The notes beneath the pieces are model-generated. The model ran no database searches. It had not been told where the DNA came from and worked only from the letters and a program-made list of their open reading frames with translations. DNA of 64,000 nt from Gaetbulibacter sp. S0825. Its GTDB lineage: Bacteria > Bacteroidota > Bacteroidia > Flavobacteriales > Flavobacteriaceae. The DNA lies in the NCBI RefSeq assembly GCF_011777505.1, contig NZ_JAATJT010000001.1, positions 1,364,001 to 1,428,000 on the forward strand, written 5' to 3'. The position numbers and the translations under genes are program-made. This document shows, in pieces, positions 1 through 8,001 of the stretch (the stretch's first letter is position 1; every line of letters starts with the position of its first letter).

Positions 1-1
1 A

Positions 2-571
2 GTTGCTCAAAACATGCATTTTGCCGAAAGTGGTGCCTTTACAGGTGAAGTAAGTGCAAGCATGCTTAAAAGTGTTGGTGTAAAAACAGTCATTTTAGGT
101 CATAGTGAGCGTCGTGCATATTTTAACGAAACAGATGATGATTTAGCTAAAAAAGTAGATGCTGCTTTAAGTAATAATATGAATGTGATTTTTTGTTTTG
201 GAGAAGAATTAACCGATAGAAAATCAGGTAATCACGAAGCTGTTGTTGGAAATCAAATTAAAAATGCTTTGTTTCATTTGTCAAATGATGCTTGGAGCAA
301 TATAGTTTTAGCGTACGAGCCTATTTGGGCCATTGGCACAGGTGAAACTGCTAGCCCAGAACAAGCACAAGATATGCACGCATTTATTAGAAAAACAATA
401 TCTGATAAATATGGTGTTACTATCGCGAATGATGTTTCTATTCTTTACGGAGGAAGTGTAAAGCCTAACAATGCCAAAGAGATTTTTTCTAAGCAGGATG
501 TTGATGGAGGTTTAATTGGTGGCGCATCACTTAATGCCGAAGATTTCTTCAACATTGTAAACGCTTTTTAG
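2..571 (+). CDS. tpiA: triosephosphate isomerase, 5'-truncated by window edge
   Basis: Glycolytic enzyme interconverting dihydroxyacetone phosphate and glyceraldehyde-3-phosphate in the cytoplasm. The visible 189 residues start at VAQNMHF, roughly 60 residues short of the usual N-terminus, so the catalytic Lys lies outside the window. Seen here are the catalytic His in GHSERR (about visible residue 34), the catalytic Glu in AYEPIWAIGTG (about residue 106), and the phosphate-gripping YGGSV and GGLIGGASL stretches near the C-terminus. All are family hallmarks. prmA follows after 4 nt, which suggests co-transcription with the translation-related genes downstream. Confidence 0.97.
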   Translation, partial: VAQNMHFAESGAFTGEVSASMLKSVGVKTVILGHSERRAYFNETDDDLAKKVDAALSNNMNVIFCFGEELTDRKSGNHEAVVGNQIKNALFHLSNDAWSNIVLAYEPIWAIGTGETASPEQAQDMHAFIRKTISDKYGVTIANDVSILYGGSVKPNNAKEIFSKQDVDGGLIGGASLNAEDFFNIVNAF

Positions 572-575
572 TAGC

Positions 576-1412
576 ATGTCAAATACAATTTATATTGGTT
601 ATTATTTTACTGTAGAGCCTTTAGTTCCTGCGGTAGAAATTCTTATTGCAGAACTTGGATATGGAGGATTTGAAAGTTTCGTAGAAACAGAAAATGGCGT
701 CACAGCCTATATTCAAAAAGAAGAATGGAATAGTGATATTTTGGAAGATGTGCAAATTCTAAAATCCGACGAATTTAAAATCAGTTACATATTTAATGAG
801 ATAGAGCAAACCAATTGGAATGAAGAGTGGGAAAAGAATTTTCAACTAATAGTTGTTGATGATGTTTGTACAGTGAGAGCGCCTTTTCATGATGTGCCTA
901 AGACGAAATACGACATTATAATCGAGCCAAAAATGAGTTTTGGCACTGGTCATCATGAAACTACACACATGATGATTCAACATATTTTAAATAATGATTT
1001 CTTAAACAAATCGGTATTAGATATGGGTTGTGGTACAGGAGTTTTAGCAATTTTAGCCGAAATGAAAGGTGCAGCAAAAATTGATGCAATAGATATTGAT
1101 AATTGGTGTTATTTAAATAGTTTGGAGAATGTCCAGCGAAATAATTGCAAACATATTTCGGTCTATGAAGGTGATGCAAGTCTTTTAAAGGAAAAAGCGT
1201 ATGATGTTATTATAGCTAATATTAATAGAAATATTTTGTTAGCTGATATTTCAAAATATGTTACTTGTCTTAAAAAAGAAGGACTGTTATTTTTAAGCGG
1301 ATTTTATAATAATGACATTCCAATAATTGAAGAAGAATGTTCAAAATATAGATTGAAACTCAAAGAAAGTTTAGAGAAAAATAATTGGGTGTCATTAAAA
1401 TTTATAAATTAG
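576..1412 (+). CDS. prmA: ribosomal protein L11 methyltransferase
   Basis: SAM-dependent methyltransferase expected to trimethylate ribosomal protein L11. The 278-residue protein has an N-terminal substrate-recognition region of about 110 residues, then the PrmA signature FGTGHHETT (122-130), SAM motif I DMGCGTG (149-155) and the post-motif ANINRN near residue 214, which stands in for the NPPY-like motif in this family. It starts 4 nt after the tpiA stop and is followed by clpS after 14 nt, a neighbourhood common in flavobacteria. Length matches the family. No anomaly seen. Confidence 0.95.
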   Translation: MSNTIYIGYYFTVEPLVPAVEILIAELGYGGFESFVETENGVTAYIQKEEWNSDILEDVQILKSDEFKISYIFNEIEQTNWNEEWEKNFQLIVVDDVCTVRAPFHDVPKTKYDIIIEPKMSFGTGHHETTHMMIQHILNNDFLNKSVLDMGCGTGVLAILAEMKGAAKIDAIDIDNWCYLNSLENVQRNNCKHISVYEGDASLLKEKAYDVIIANINRNILLADISKYVTCLKKEGLLFLSGFYNNDIPIIEEECSKYRLKLKESLEKNNWVSLKFIN

Positions 1413-1426
1413 TAAAAAATTACCCC

Positions 1427-1702
1427 ATGAGTATCAAGGAAAAAATATCAGAAAAAGTTTCTATTAAAGAAGAAGTTGTTAAGCAGCACGAAATTGTGTT
1501 GTTTAATGATGATGTTAATACTTTCGATCATGTTATAGATACATTGGTCGATGTTTGTGAACACACTTCAGAACAAGCCGAACAATGTGCGATTTTAGTT
1601 CATTACAAAGGTAAATGCACAGTAAAAACAGGTGAATACGACGATTTAGAGCCACGTTGCTCAATGTTGCTTAATGCAGGTTTAAGTGCCGAAATTGTCT
1701 AA
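1427..1702 (+). CDS. clpS: ATP-dependent Clp protease adaptor ClpS
   Basis: Small adaptor that delivers N-degron substrates to ClpAP-type protease. The ATG at 1427 (MSIKEK) is preferred over an upstream non-ATG possibility that overlaps prmA; it gives 91 residues, the normal size. The core LFNDDVNTFDHVIDTL is the ClpS N-end-rule pocket region, with the conserved Asn-Asp pair, and is followed by the typical VHYKGKC segment. The stop codon overlaps the stop of the convergent metal-binding gene by 4 nt. Confidence 0.95.
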   Translation: MSIKEKISEKVSIKEEVVKQHEIVLFNDDVNTFDHVIDTLVDVCEHTSEQAEQCAILVHYKGKCTVKTGEYDDLEPRCSMLLNAGLSAEIV

Positions 1703-1968
1703 TTGTTCATTCTGCCAACAGCGCAACTTACAAACGATTTTGCTTTTTTTGTTAGCGGATTACTCTCACCAACAATTGGATAACCAAGTTTAGATAATAG
1801 GTTTATAGCTTCGCTTAAATTATCATCTTCCTTGTAATTAAAGGTAACCATGTCATTATCATTGTTTACCAATACATTCTCAATATTTTCAAGGGCGCTC
1901 AATCTAGTTATAATAGTATTTGCACAACCACCACATTTTAAGTTTTGAATTTCTAAAGTTGTTTTCAT
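1699..1968 (-). CDS. heavy-metal-associated (HMA) domain protein
   Basis: An 89-residue soluble protein with a single HMA fold. The metal-binding loop is LKCGGC (Cys12 and Cys15), and the domain runs to about residue 70 (LSKLGYPIV). A short basic tail, TKKAKSFVSCAVGRMNN, carries one further Cys. This matches small copper-chaperone-like HMA proteins; the metal is inferred, not shown. It is translationally coupled to the upstream membrane gene by a TAATG overlap, and its stop overlaps that of convergent clpS. Possible role: cytosolic metal delivery or buffering together with the membrane partner. Confidence 0.85.
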   Translation of the reverse strand: MKTTLEIQNLKCGGCANTIITRLSALENIENVLVNNDNDMVTFNYKEDDNLSEAINLLSKLGYPIVGESNPLTKKAKSFVSCAVGRMNN

Positions 1969-2171
1969 TATTTAATCTTACATGTGTTAATCCCAAACAC
2001 TTTGTATAATGGGCAAAAATTAATTAGGCTAGTTAGTAAAAATATTACAGCCACAGCCATCAAAACATAAGCTAAAGTGCCTTCGATAACATTAAAATAG
2101 TAAAGCAAAGCAATAGCAATTGCAGCTATTATTCTTATGCCTTTGTCGGCATTTCCCATGTTTCTTTTCAT
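1968..2171 (-). CDS. DUF2892-type two-TM membrane protein
   Basis: A 67-residue protein with two hydrophobic helices (about residues 13-30 and 34-52) separated by a short turn, beginning MKRNMGNADKGIR and ending in the CPLYKVFGINT motif typical of DUF2892 inner-membrane proteins (the YgaP membrane-domain type). Molecular function is unknown. It is first of a two-gene minus-strand unit with the HMA protein, sharing one base (TAATG), and is divergent from the Crp/Fnr-family regulator 97 nt away, which makes that regulator a candidate controller. Confidence 0.85.
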   Translation of the reverse strand: MKRNMGNADKGIRIIAAIAIALLYYFNVIEGTLAYVLMAVAVIFLLTSLINFCPLYKVFGINTCKIK

Positions 2172-2268
2172 GATTGATTTTTTTTAAATTTTAACTAAGA
2201 TACAATATGAAGATCATTTTTAATAATAAAGTATTAAAATTGTAAGTTTAAAGTCAATAATTTAAATC

Positions 2269-2802
2269 ATGAGCTTTGAAATAGAAGATTTATTGCAGTT
2301 AGGAAGCAAGATTAGTTATAAGAAGAAGGATTATATTTTAAGACAAGGTCAATTTTCTAATAAGGTATATTTTGTGCTTAATGGATTTGTTAGACATTTT
2401 GTTATTGATAAAGACGGTAATGAAAAAACAATAAGACTAACCACAGAAAATGGCTTTTTTTATTCGTCAAACGTTAGTTTTTACCTAGAAGAACCTTCAT
2501 ATATTAATTGCCAGGTTTTGGAAAATACAGAACTTATCTATTGGACTTCGATACAATTGAACGAGCTTAGAAATTCAAATTCAGATTTTTTAGAATTTGA
2601 AAATAAACAGCTTATCAACTTTATTATTGAAAAACACAAAAAAGAAATTTCAAGATTAACAAAAACAGCAAAAGATAGATTTGTTGAATTTAACAAAGAA
2701 AGAGAAAGTTATTTTAATAGAATTCCTCACCATATAATAGCTTCCTACCTTGATGTGACTCCAGAAACTCTTTCTAGACTAAGAGCAAACATAAAATCTT
2801 GA
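2269..2802 (+). CDS. Crp/Fnr family transcriptional regulator
   Basis: A 177-residue regulator. Residues about 10-110 form the cyclic-nucleotide-binding-like beta-roll (KDYILRQGQ, YFVLNGFVR), residues 112-140 a dimer helix, and the C-terminus a helix-turn-helix (IIASYLDVTPETLSRLRAN). In the recognition helix, Glu166, Ser169 and Arg170 occupy the positions that FNR uses to read TTGAT half-sites. No N-terminal Cys cluster is present, so it is not a classic Fe-S FNR; the ligand is unknown. Its stop codon lies inside a perfect TTGAT-N4-ATCAA palindrome. Likely targets are the downstream GIN lipoprotein gene and perhaps the divergent metal genes. Confidence 0.9.
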   Translation: MSFEIEDLLQLGSKISYKKKDYILRQGQFSNKVYFVLNGFVRHFVIDKDGNEKTIRLTTENGFFYSSNVSFYLEEPSYINCQVLENTELIYWTSIQLNELRNSNSDFLEFENKQLINFIIEKHKKEISRLTKTAKDRFVEFNKERESYFNRIPHHIIASYLDVTPETLSRLRANIKS

Positions 2803-2812
2803 TATAGATCAA
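2799..2812. promoter_or_regulatory. perfect FNR-type palindrome TTGAT-N4-ATCAA
   Basis: The sequence TTGATATAGATCAA is an exact match to the FNR-family consensus. It overlaps the TGA stop codon of the Crp/Fnr-family gene (2800-2802). Its centre (2805.5) is about 40-43 bp upstream of the start site implied by the -7 box at 2835-2842, close to class II activator spacing. The binding protein is inferred to be the adjacent regulator. Confidence 0.65.
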
Positions 2813-2834
2813 TGTAATATAGTTTCTTTCATTT

Positions 2835-2842
2835 TAATTTTG
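2835..2842 (+). promoter_or_regulatory. Bacteroidota -7 box TAATTTTG before the GIN lipoprotein gene
   Basis: Exact TAnnTTTG match 28 nt before the ATG of the next gene. No TTG lies at the usual 17-23 nt upstream, which fits an activator-dependent promoter using the palindrome at 2799-2812. Confidence 0.6.
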
Positions 2843-2870
2843 CTTCATCAATCAATTAAAAAATTTAAAA

Positions 2871-3524
2871 ATGAAAAAATTATTTTTTATACCAATTATT
2901 TTGGTAACAGTATTAATGTCATGTTCAGATGACACAATTTTTGGATCAGGAAATCTAACTTCAGAAATCAGAGAAGTAGATTATTTTACGAAAGTAAGGA
3001 GTGAAGGTGTATTTGAAATTAATATAACACAAGGAGCAACACAATCAGTTGAAATAACAGGTGATAACAATATTATGAACGAAATTGAAACAAAAGTTGT
3101 CAATAACGAACTAAGATTGTATTTAGATGACGATTACAATTATCGAGATATTACTCTTAGAGTTGATATTGTTGTTAATAGGCTTAATGGAATTAAAAAT
3201 TCTGGAGTTGGAGATATTTATGCTTATAATATTGACGAAAGTGGAAATTTTAACGTGTTTAATTCAGGGGCTGCTAACATTTTTATAGAAGGAGAGGCGC
3301 AAAGCTTGGATATTAAAAACGAAGGTTCAGGGGATTTTATGGGATTCAACTTTGAGGTAAACGATGGAGACTTAGAAAATATTGGGTCAGGTGATATTGA
3401 GGTAAATTGTACCGAAGAGTTAGATGTAAAAATTAAAGGAAGCGGAAATGTTTATTATAAAGGAAACCCTACTTTGGATGTGTCTATTTCTGGTTCAGGA
3501 AATGTTATTCAAAGTAATAATTAA
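2871..3524 (+). CDS. GIN-domain (DUF2807) lipoprotein
   Basis: A 217-residue exported lipoprotein: hydrophobic signal and lipobox ending LMSC (Cys18), followed by the DUF2807 'head GIN' region starting FGSGNLTSEIREVDYF. The rest is a repetitive right-handed beta fold with SGxG/GSGD/GSGN turns (for example GSGDF, GSGDIEV, GSGNVYY, GSGNVIQ). The family occurs on the Bacteroidota cell surface or in the periplasm; its function is not established. It has its own promoter and a strong terminator, so it is a single-gene unit, probably controlled by the upstream Crp/Fnr regulator. Confidence 0.88.
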   Translation: MKKLFFIPIILVTVLMSCSDDTIFGSGNLTSEIREVDYFTKVRSEGVFEINITQGATQSVEITGDNNIMNEIETKVVNNELRLYLDDDYNYRDITLRVDIVVNRLNGIKNSGVGDIYAYNIDESGNFNVFNSGAANIFIEGEAQSLDIKNEGSGDFMGFNFEVNDGDLENIGSGDIEVNCTEELDVKIKGSGNVYYKGNPTLDVSISGSGNVIQSNN

Positions 3525-3543
3525 TTACATGTTCTACTTGTTT

Positions 3544-3584
3544 AAAAAAGGCTTAACTCGTAACTTATGAGTTGAGCTTTTAAT
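3544..3584 (+). terminator. intrinsic terminator after the GIN lipoprotein gene
   Basis: A hairpin of AAAGGCTTAACTC and GAGTTGAGCTTTT around an 8-nt loop, followed by a T/A-rich tract, 20 nt after the lipoprotein stop codon. Confidence 0.8.
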
Positions 3585-3620
3585 TTGTTTAGGGTAATTA
3601 TCACTTTTATAGGTGCCATG

Positions 3621-4733
3621 CTATTTAAGCATCTTAGGAGTAGCCACCGTTCTAAACCCTGTGTGATCGGAACCAGAATCTCTACTTAATCCCATTCTAG
3701 AAGAAATCCTAAAACTAGCACAATATGAAGCGTGACATAAAAACGAACCACCTTTAATAACATGTTCTTGTTGATATGGATTATCTGGGCTGAAAGCCTT
3801 TTTAGCACCTTTTGGGTTTATCAAGACCTTAGACGTATCTAATTCTCGATAATAATTTACATTAAAAAGGTCGCTTGTTAGCTCCCAAACATTACCTAAC
3901 ATATCGTATACACCAATACTGTTAGGCTCGTAAGATTTTACAGGAGCTATAAACTCAAACCCATCGATGCTTTCGTTTTTTACTGGAAATTTACCTTGCC
4001 ACGTGTTTGCCATGTCATTTAAAGCTGTACTATTATTTCCCCAAGTAAATATATTATCGGTTGATTTGCCTTGAGCAGCTGATTCCCATTCTGCTTCGGT
4101 AGGTAGTCTTCTATTTGCCCATTTGCAATAAGCCTGAGCGTCTTCTAATGCAATATGTACAACAGGGAAATCATCTTTGCCATCTATCGTGCTATTTGAA
4201 CCATCGGGATGTTTCCAATTGGCACCAATTTTCCATGTCCACCATTGGCTATAGTTTGACATGTTAACTACTGCATTTACATTTTTGTTAAATATTAGGC
4301 TTCCAGGTTGGAGAATGGAATCATGAGGCTTTGGTGTGCCTTGAGGAAGTTCTTTTTTCATAACTTCCCAATCTATTGGTCGTTCAGCAATAGTAATATA
4401 ATTTGTAACTTCGACAAAGGCCTTGAATTGCTTGTTGGTCACTTCAGTAATATCTATAAAAAACCCATCAACAGTAACTTGATGAGCTGGTTTTTCTCTC
4501 ATCATCGCAAATTTATCGCTAACTTTGGCGCCTTGTAAAAACGTCTTACCTTCTACCCAAACCATTCCATCAGGTGTTTTAATATCAGCGGGCTGTTCTT
4601 TTAAAACTTTATAAGATTCTGTTTCGGTTATAATTGGTTTAATATTTTTTTCTTTGTTTTCAGTTTTACAATTAAAAAAAACTAAAACAATAATGTATAA
4701 AGAGAAACTTTTAAGATTAAGCCTAAATCTCAT
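3621..4733 (-). CDS. formylglycine-generating-enzyme-like lipoprotein (SUMF1/FGE family)
   Basis: A 370-residue protein with a signal sequence and lipobox (VFFNC), followed by an FGE-sulfatase fold: MVWVEGKTFLQGA, the EVTNKQFKAFV segment, RLPTEAEWE, and LGNVWELTSD. Near the C-terminus GGSFLCHASYC carries Cys333 and Cys338 in the CxxxxC spacing of the copper-binding catalytic cysteines of true formylglycine-generating enzymes (Cys336/Cys341 in human SUMF1). Many bacterial family members lack this pair, so catalytic competence is plausible. Inferred role: oxidising a sulfatase Cys to formylglycine in the periplasm or at the surface. No sulfatase lies in the window. Divergent from a symporter gene. 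Confidence 0.88.
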   Translation of the reverse strand: MRFRLNLKSFSLYIIVLVFFNCKTENKEKNIKPIITETESYKVLKEQPADIKTPDGMVWVEGKTFLQGAKVSDKFAMMREKPAHQVTVDGFFIDITEVTNKQFKAFVEVTNYITIAERPIDWEVMKKELPQGTPKPHDSILQPGSLIFNKNVNAVVNMSNYSQWWTWKIGANWKHPDGSNSTIDGKDDFPVVHIALEDAQAYCKWANRRLPTEAEWESAAQGKSTDNIFTWGNNSTALNDMANTWQGKFPVKNESIDGFEFIAPVKSYEPNSIGVYDMLGNVWELTSDLFNVNYYRELDTSKVLINPKGAKKAFSPDNPYQQEHVIKGGSFLCHASYCASFRISSRMGLSRDSGSDHTGFRTVATPKMLK

Positions 4734-4781
4734 TTGGTAAAAGAGTTATTCTATGAATTATATTTTAATTACATTTATTGT

Positions 4782-4789
4782 CAAAACTA
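4782..4789 (-). promoter_or_regulatory. -7 box TAGTTTTG for the FGE-like gene
   Basis: Exact TAnnTTTG match on the minus strand 49 nt before the start codon. I found no TTG at standard spacing. Confidence 0.4.
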
Positions 4790-4883
4790 AGCAAATTATA
4801 AATAGTTAAACTTATACAAGTTGGTAATCAATATTAACTTCGTTCTTAATAATTTCAGATTGACTTTATAACTTCACACCATA

Positions 4884-6542
4884 ATGATTGGACTTATCTC
4901 TTTTGTTGGCTTTACAGCTCTAGTAGCTTTTATTTCTTATTACGCAACCCGAAAAACAGATGAGGCTTCTTCCGATGGTTATTTTCTTGGTGGTAGAAGT
5001 TTAACAGCAGGTGTTATTGCTGGATCACTATTATTAACCAACCTTTCTACAGAGCAACTTGTTGGTCTTAACGGTTCTGCATATTCCGAAGGTATTTTAG
5101 TAATGGCTTGGGAAACTTTGGCAGCCATTGCGATGGTCGCGACTGCTTTGTATTTATTACCTAGATATTTAAAGGGAGGATTGACGACTATCCCTCAATT
5201 TTTATCAGAACGTTTTGATGTCACTACAAAAACATTAACCTCAGCACTGTTTTTAACAGGTTATGTCGTGGTATTATTGCCCACAATTTTATATTCTGGA
5301 TCTCTTGCTATTAGTGCCATGTTTGATGTTCCTGAACTTTTAGGTGTCTCAGAAAAAGTTGCCTTATGGGTATGTATATGGGGAATTGGAGTTGTTGGTT
5401 CTATTTATGCTGTTTTTGGAGGTTTAAAAGCGGTTGCAGTATCTGATTCTATTAATGCTATTGGATTACTTGTTGGAGGTATTTTGATACCCATTTTTGG
5501 GCTAATGATTGTGGGAGATGGTAATGTGTTTGATGGTATAACTACACTACAGACTGATATTCCGGAAAAATTTAATTCTATTGGAACTAAAACAGCATCT
5601 GTACCATTTGTGACGATTTTTACAGGTATGATGCTAGTTCAGTTGTTTTATTGGGGTACTAACCAACAAATTATTCAGCGTGCGTTAGGTGCAAAAAATC
5701 TTCAAGAAGGGCAAAAAGGATTACTTCTAGCTTCTTTTATTAAAATACTTGGACCCTTAATTGTAGTACTTCCAGGTATTATTGCATACTATATGGCTCA
5801 ACAAGGAATATTAGATGTTTCTCAACCAGATCAAGCTTATGGTGAATTGGTAAAGAAAGTGCTTCCTCCAGAATTTATTGGTTTCTTTGCTGCTGTTTTA
5901 TTTGGCGCTATATTAAGTTCATTTAATAGTGTGCTCAATAGTTCAGTAACTTTATTTGGTATAGATATTTACAAAGAACATATTAATAAAGAGGCTGATG
6001 AAAAAACAACCGTAAAGTATGGTAAAATCTTTGGTATCATCTTAGCAATTGGTGCGATGCTAATTGCTCCATTTTTATCAGATTTAGACAGTATATTTAG
6101 TTATTTACAACAAGTAAATGGTATTTACAGTATACCAATACTAACAATAATATTTGTTGGGTTTGTTACAAAAAAAGTTCCAGCAATTGCAGCAAAAATA
6201 GGGCTGCTATCTGGTTCAATTCTATACATTATTAGTGAATTTGTAATTAGACCTAATAAGGTTTCCAATGCATTGACAACAGCCGAAGCTAACGGAATAA
6301 CATCTGCAGAAGCTTTAAAAGTAATTGAAGCCGATGCATATCCTCATTTTCTACACGTTATGGCAATTCTATTTTTGCTTAATGTGGCTATCATGCTAAT
6401 TATAGGTTACTTTAAACCAAGAACAATAGCATACAAGCAGAAATTTACAAATGAGGTGGATATCACACCTTGGAAACATGCAAAATTTGTTGGACTAATA
6501 ATTGTGATAATTGTTGTTTTAGTTTATTTATATTATTCTTAA
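4884..6542 (+). CDS. sodium/solute symporter (SSS/SLC5 family)
   Basis: A 552-residue inner-membrane transporter with about 13-14 hydrophobic segments. The N-terminus has the SSS pattern GYFLGGRSL, followed by SLLLTNLSTEQLVGLNG in the first core helices and WGTNQQIIQRALGAK around residue 260, a family signature. The substrate cannot be read from sequence; related proteins carry sugars or other organic solutes with sodium. It resembles E. coli YidK, which sits beside a sulfatase gene; here the divergent neighbour is an FGE-like protein, which weakly suggests a sulfated-substrate context. Confidence 0.9.
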   Translation: MIGLISFVGFTALVAFISYYATRKTDEASSDGYFLGGRSLTAGVIAGSLLLTNLSTEQLVGLNGSAYSEGILVMAWETLAAIAMVATALYLLPRYLKGGLTTIPQFLSERFDVTTKTLTSALFLTGYVVVLLPTILYSGSLAISAMFDVPELLGVSEKVALWVCIWGIGVVGSIYAVFGGLKAVAVSDSINAIGLLVGGILIPIFGLMIVGDGNVFDGITTLQTDIPEKFNSIGTKTASVPFVTIFTGMMLVQLFYWGTNQQIIQRALGAKNLQEGQKGLLLASFIKILGPLIVVLPGIIAYYMAQQGILDVSQPDQAYGELVKKVLPPEFIGFFAAVLFGAILSSFNSVLNSSVTLFGIDIYKEHINKEADEKTTVKYGKIFGIILAIGAMLIAPFLSDLDSIFSYLQQVNGIYSIPILTIIFVGFVTKKVPAIAAKIGLLSGSILYIISEFVIRPNKVSNALTTAEANGITSAEALKVIEADAYPHFLHVMAILFLLNVAIMLIIGYFKPRTIAYKQKFTNEVDITPWKHAKFVGLIIVIIVVLVYLYYS

Positions 6543-6568
6543 AAAAAAATATAGAACATACAAAAACC

Positions 6569-7024
6569 TTAATCCTTTACTTCAAAAATTGCTTCAACCT
6601 CAACAGCCCAGTCAGACGGTAACTGCATCCCAACGGCGGATCTAGCATGCTCACCCTTTTCTTCAAATACTTTATTAAAGAATTCGCTTGCTCCATTAAT
6701 AATAGAAGAGGTATTATTAAACGTTTCGCTGCAGTTTACCATTCCAAACACCTTTACAACTCTAGAGATAGATTCTATATCGCAAACAGACCCAACAGCT
6801 CTTATACAGTTAAATGCACAAATTTCAGCAGCTTTTTTAGCTTCATCGGTATCAATATCGGCACCTACCTTACCTTGTATTTTATGGTCTTCCCAAAAAG
6901 GGACTTGTCCAGAAGTAAATACCAAATTTCCAACTCTAACAGCAGAATTAAAAGGAAAGCCTTGTGGTTTTAATGGAGCTGGAGAGTAAGAATATCCTAG
7001 CTCTTTTAATTTTTTAATAATCAT
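6569..7024 (-). CDS. RidA (YjgF/YER057c/UK114) family protein
   Basis: A 151-residue cytoplasmic protein of the Rid family, whose best-known members hydrolyse reactive enamine/imine intermediates from PLP enzymes. It shows SAVRVGNLVFTSGQVP early on and ARSAVGMQLPSDWAVEVEA near the C-terminus, including the Arg that binds the substrate carboxylate in RidA. It is about 20-25 residues longer than classic RidA because of the N-terminus and an insert, as in the RidA subfamily annotated 'YjgF/Rid'. Transcribed alone, convergent with the symporter gene. Confidence 0.88.
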   Translation of the reverse strand: MIIKKLKELGYSYSPAPLKPQGFPFNSAVRVGNLVFTSGQVPFWEDHKIQGKVGADIDTDEAKKAAEICAFNCIRAVGSVCDIESISRVVKVFGMVNCSETFNNTSSIINGASEFFNKVFEEKGEHARSAVGMQLPSDWAVEVEAIFEVKD

Positions 7025-7295
7025 TTTGTTCTATTTTAAGTTATATACTACTCTGCAAGAAAGCTTTTTTATAATAAAGATAATAGTTGTTTAAGCGAAA
7101 ATTAATTATTTTTTAAATACTTGTGTTTTTTGATTAATTCATACAAAACTATCCAGAGATTAAATTAACAGTTAGTCAGACTATCAAGTAATGAATTAAA
7201 CCTAGTCTATTCAGCACTAAAAATTAAGGTTTGCAAAAAGAATATATTTATCTTAAAAATTGATGATTATAAATTGGTCAAATAAGAAAACAAAA
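7025..7295. other. intergenic stretch, no gene found
   Basis: About 270 nt of AT-rich sequence between the ridA-family start and the tRNA terminator. I see no ORF with codon structure, no RNA fold and no clear promoter match. Confidence 0.5.
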
Positions 7296-7335
7296 AATCC
7301 TAAAAAATTGAAAAACAATTAATTAGGATTCTTTT
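7296..7335 (-). terminator. terminator of tRNA-Arg
   Basis: On the minus strand AATCCTAATTAATTG, a T-rich loop and CAATTTTTTAGGATT form a long hairpin followed by TTTTTTG, immediately downstream of the tRNA 3' end. Confidence 0.8.
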
Positions 7336-7337
7336 TG

Positions 7338-7411
7338 TGACCTCGGCAGGATTCAAACCTGCAACCTCTTGAGCCGTAATCAAGTGCACTATTCAGTTAT
7401 GCTACGAGGCC
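7338..7411 (-). tRNA. tRNA-Arg (anticodon ACG)
   Basis: A 74-nt cloverleaf: acceptor GGCCTCG pairs with CGAGGTC (one G-U), D stem GCAT/GTGC, anticodon stem CTTGA/TCAAG with loop TTACGGC (ACG at 34-36), variable AGGTT, T stem GCAGG/CCTGC with loop TTTGAAT, discriminator A. CCA is not encoded; the genomic sequence continues CAAAAA. A wobble A34 implies deamination to inosine to read CGN codons. Confidence 0.97.
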
Positions 7412-7485
7412 ATTTTTGTGGGTGCAAATATATTTTATTTTGTTACAATGACAAAATTAAGTATAAAATTAATTACATTTCACTT

Positions 7486-8001
7486 ATGAATACAATTGAA
7501 GATTATATTAGGGATATTCCTAATTTCCCAAAAGAAGGAATTTTGTTTAAAGACATAGCGCCATTACTACAAAACCCAAAAGGGGTGAGTCTATGTTTGG
7601 ATGAGTTATTAAAACTAATAGGAAATAAAAAAATTGATAAAGTAATAGGTATTGAATCTCGTGGTTTTTTCTTTGCAACTTTATTAGCTCAAAAACTTAA
7701 TGCTGGTTTTATTCCTGTTAGAAAACCTGGAAAGTTGCCTTATAAAACACTATCACAATCGTATGCATTAGAATATGGTGAAGATGCTGTTGAAATTCAT
7801 GTAGATGCTATTGAAAAGGGTGAAAAAGTACTTATTCACGACGATGTATTAGCAACTGGAGGAACAGCTGAGGCTGTCTGTAAACTAGTTGAAAAACTGG
7901 GTGGAGACATTGTACAGTGTAATTTTATTATGCAGCTTAACTTCTTAAATGGAAAAGAAAAGTTAAAAGGGTATAACGTAAAATCTGTTTTAGAGTATTA
8001 A
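7486..8001 (+). CDS. apt: adenine phosphoribosyltransferase
   Basis: Purine salvage enzyme making AMP from adenine and PRPP. The ATG at 7486 (MNTIEDYIRDIPNFP) gives 171 residues, the family norm; any further upstream start would run back into the tRNA-Arg gene. Hallmarks: the FPKEGILFKDI start of the family fold, GIESRGFFF, and the PRPP-binding loop VLIHDDVLATGGTA at about residues 117-130. The stop codon shares TTAA with the stop of a convergent 50-residue gene. Confidence 0.96.
   Translation: MNTIEDYIRDIPNFPKEGILFKDIAPLLQNPKGVSLCLDELLKLIGNKKIDKVIGIESRGFFFATLLAQKLNAGFIPVRKPGKLPYKTLSQSYALEYGEDAVEIHVDAIEKGEKVLIHDDVLATGGTAEAVCKLVEKLGGDIVQCNFIMQLNFLNGKEKLKGYNVKSVLEY

Noticed and set aside
7369-7485. 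Longer apt start upstream of 7486
   Set aside because: The extra residues would be encoded by the tRNA-Arg gene on the opposite strand, and MNTIEDYIRDIP is the family N-terminus.
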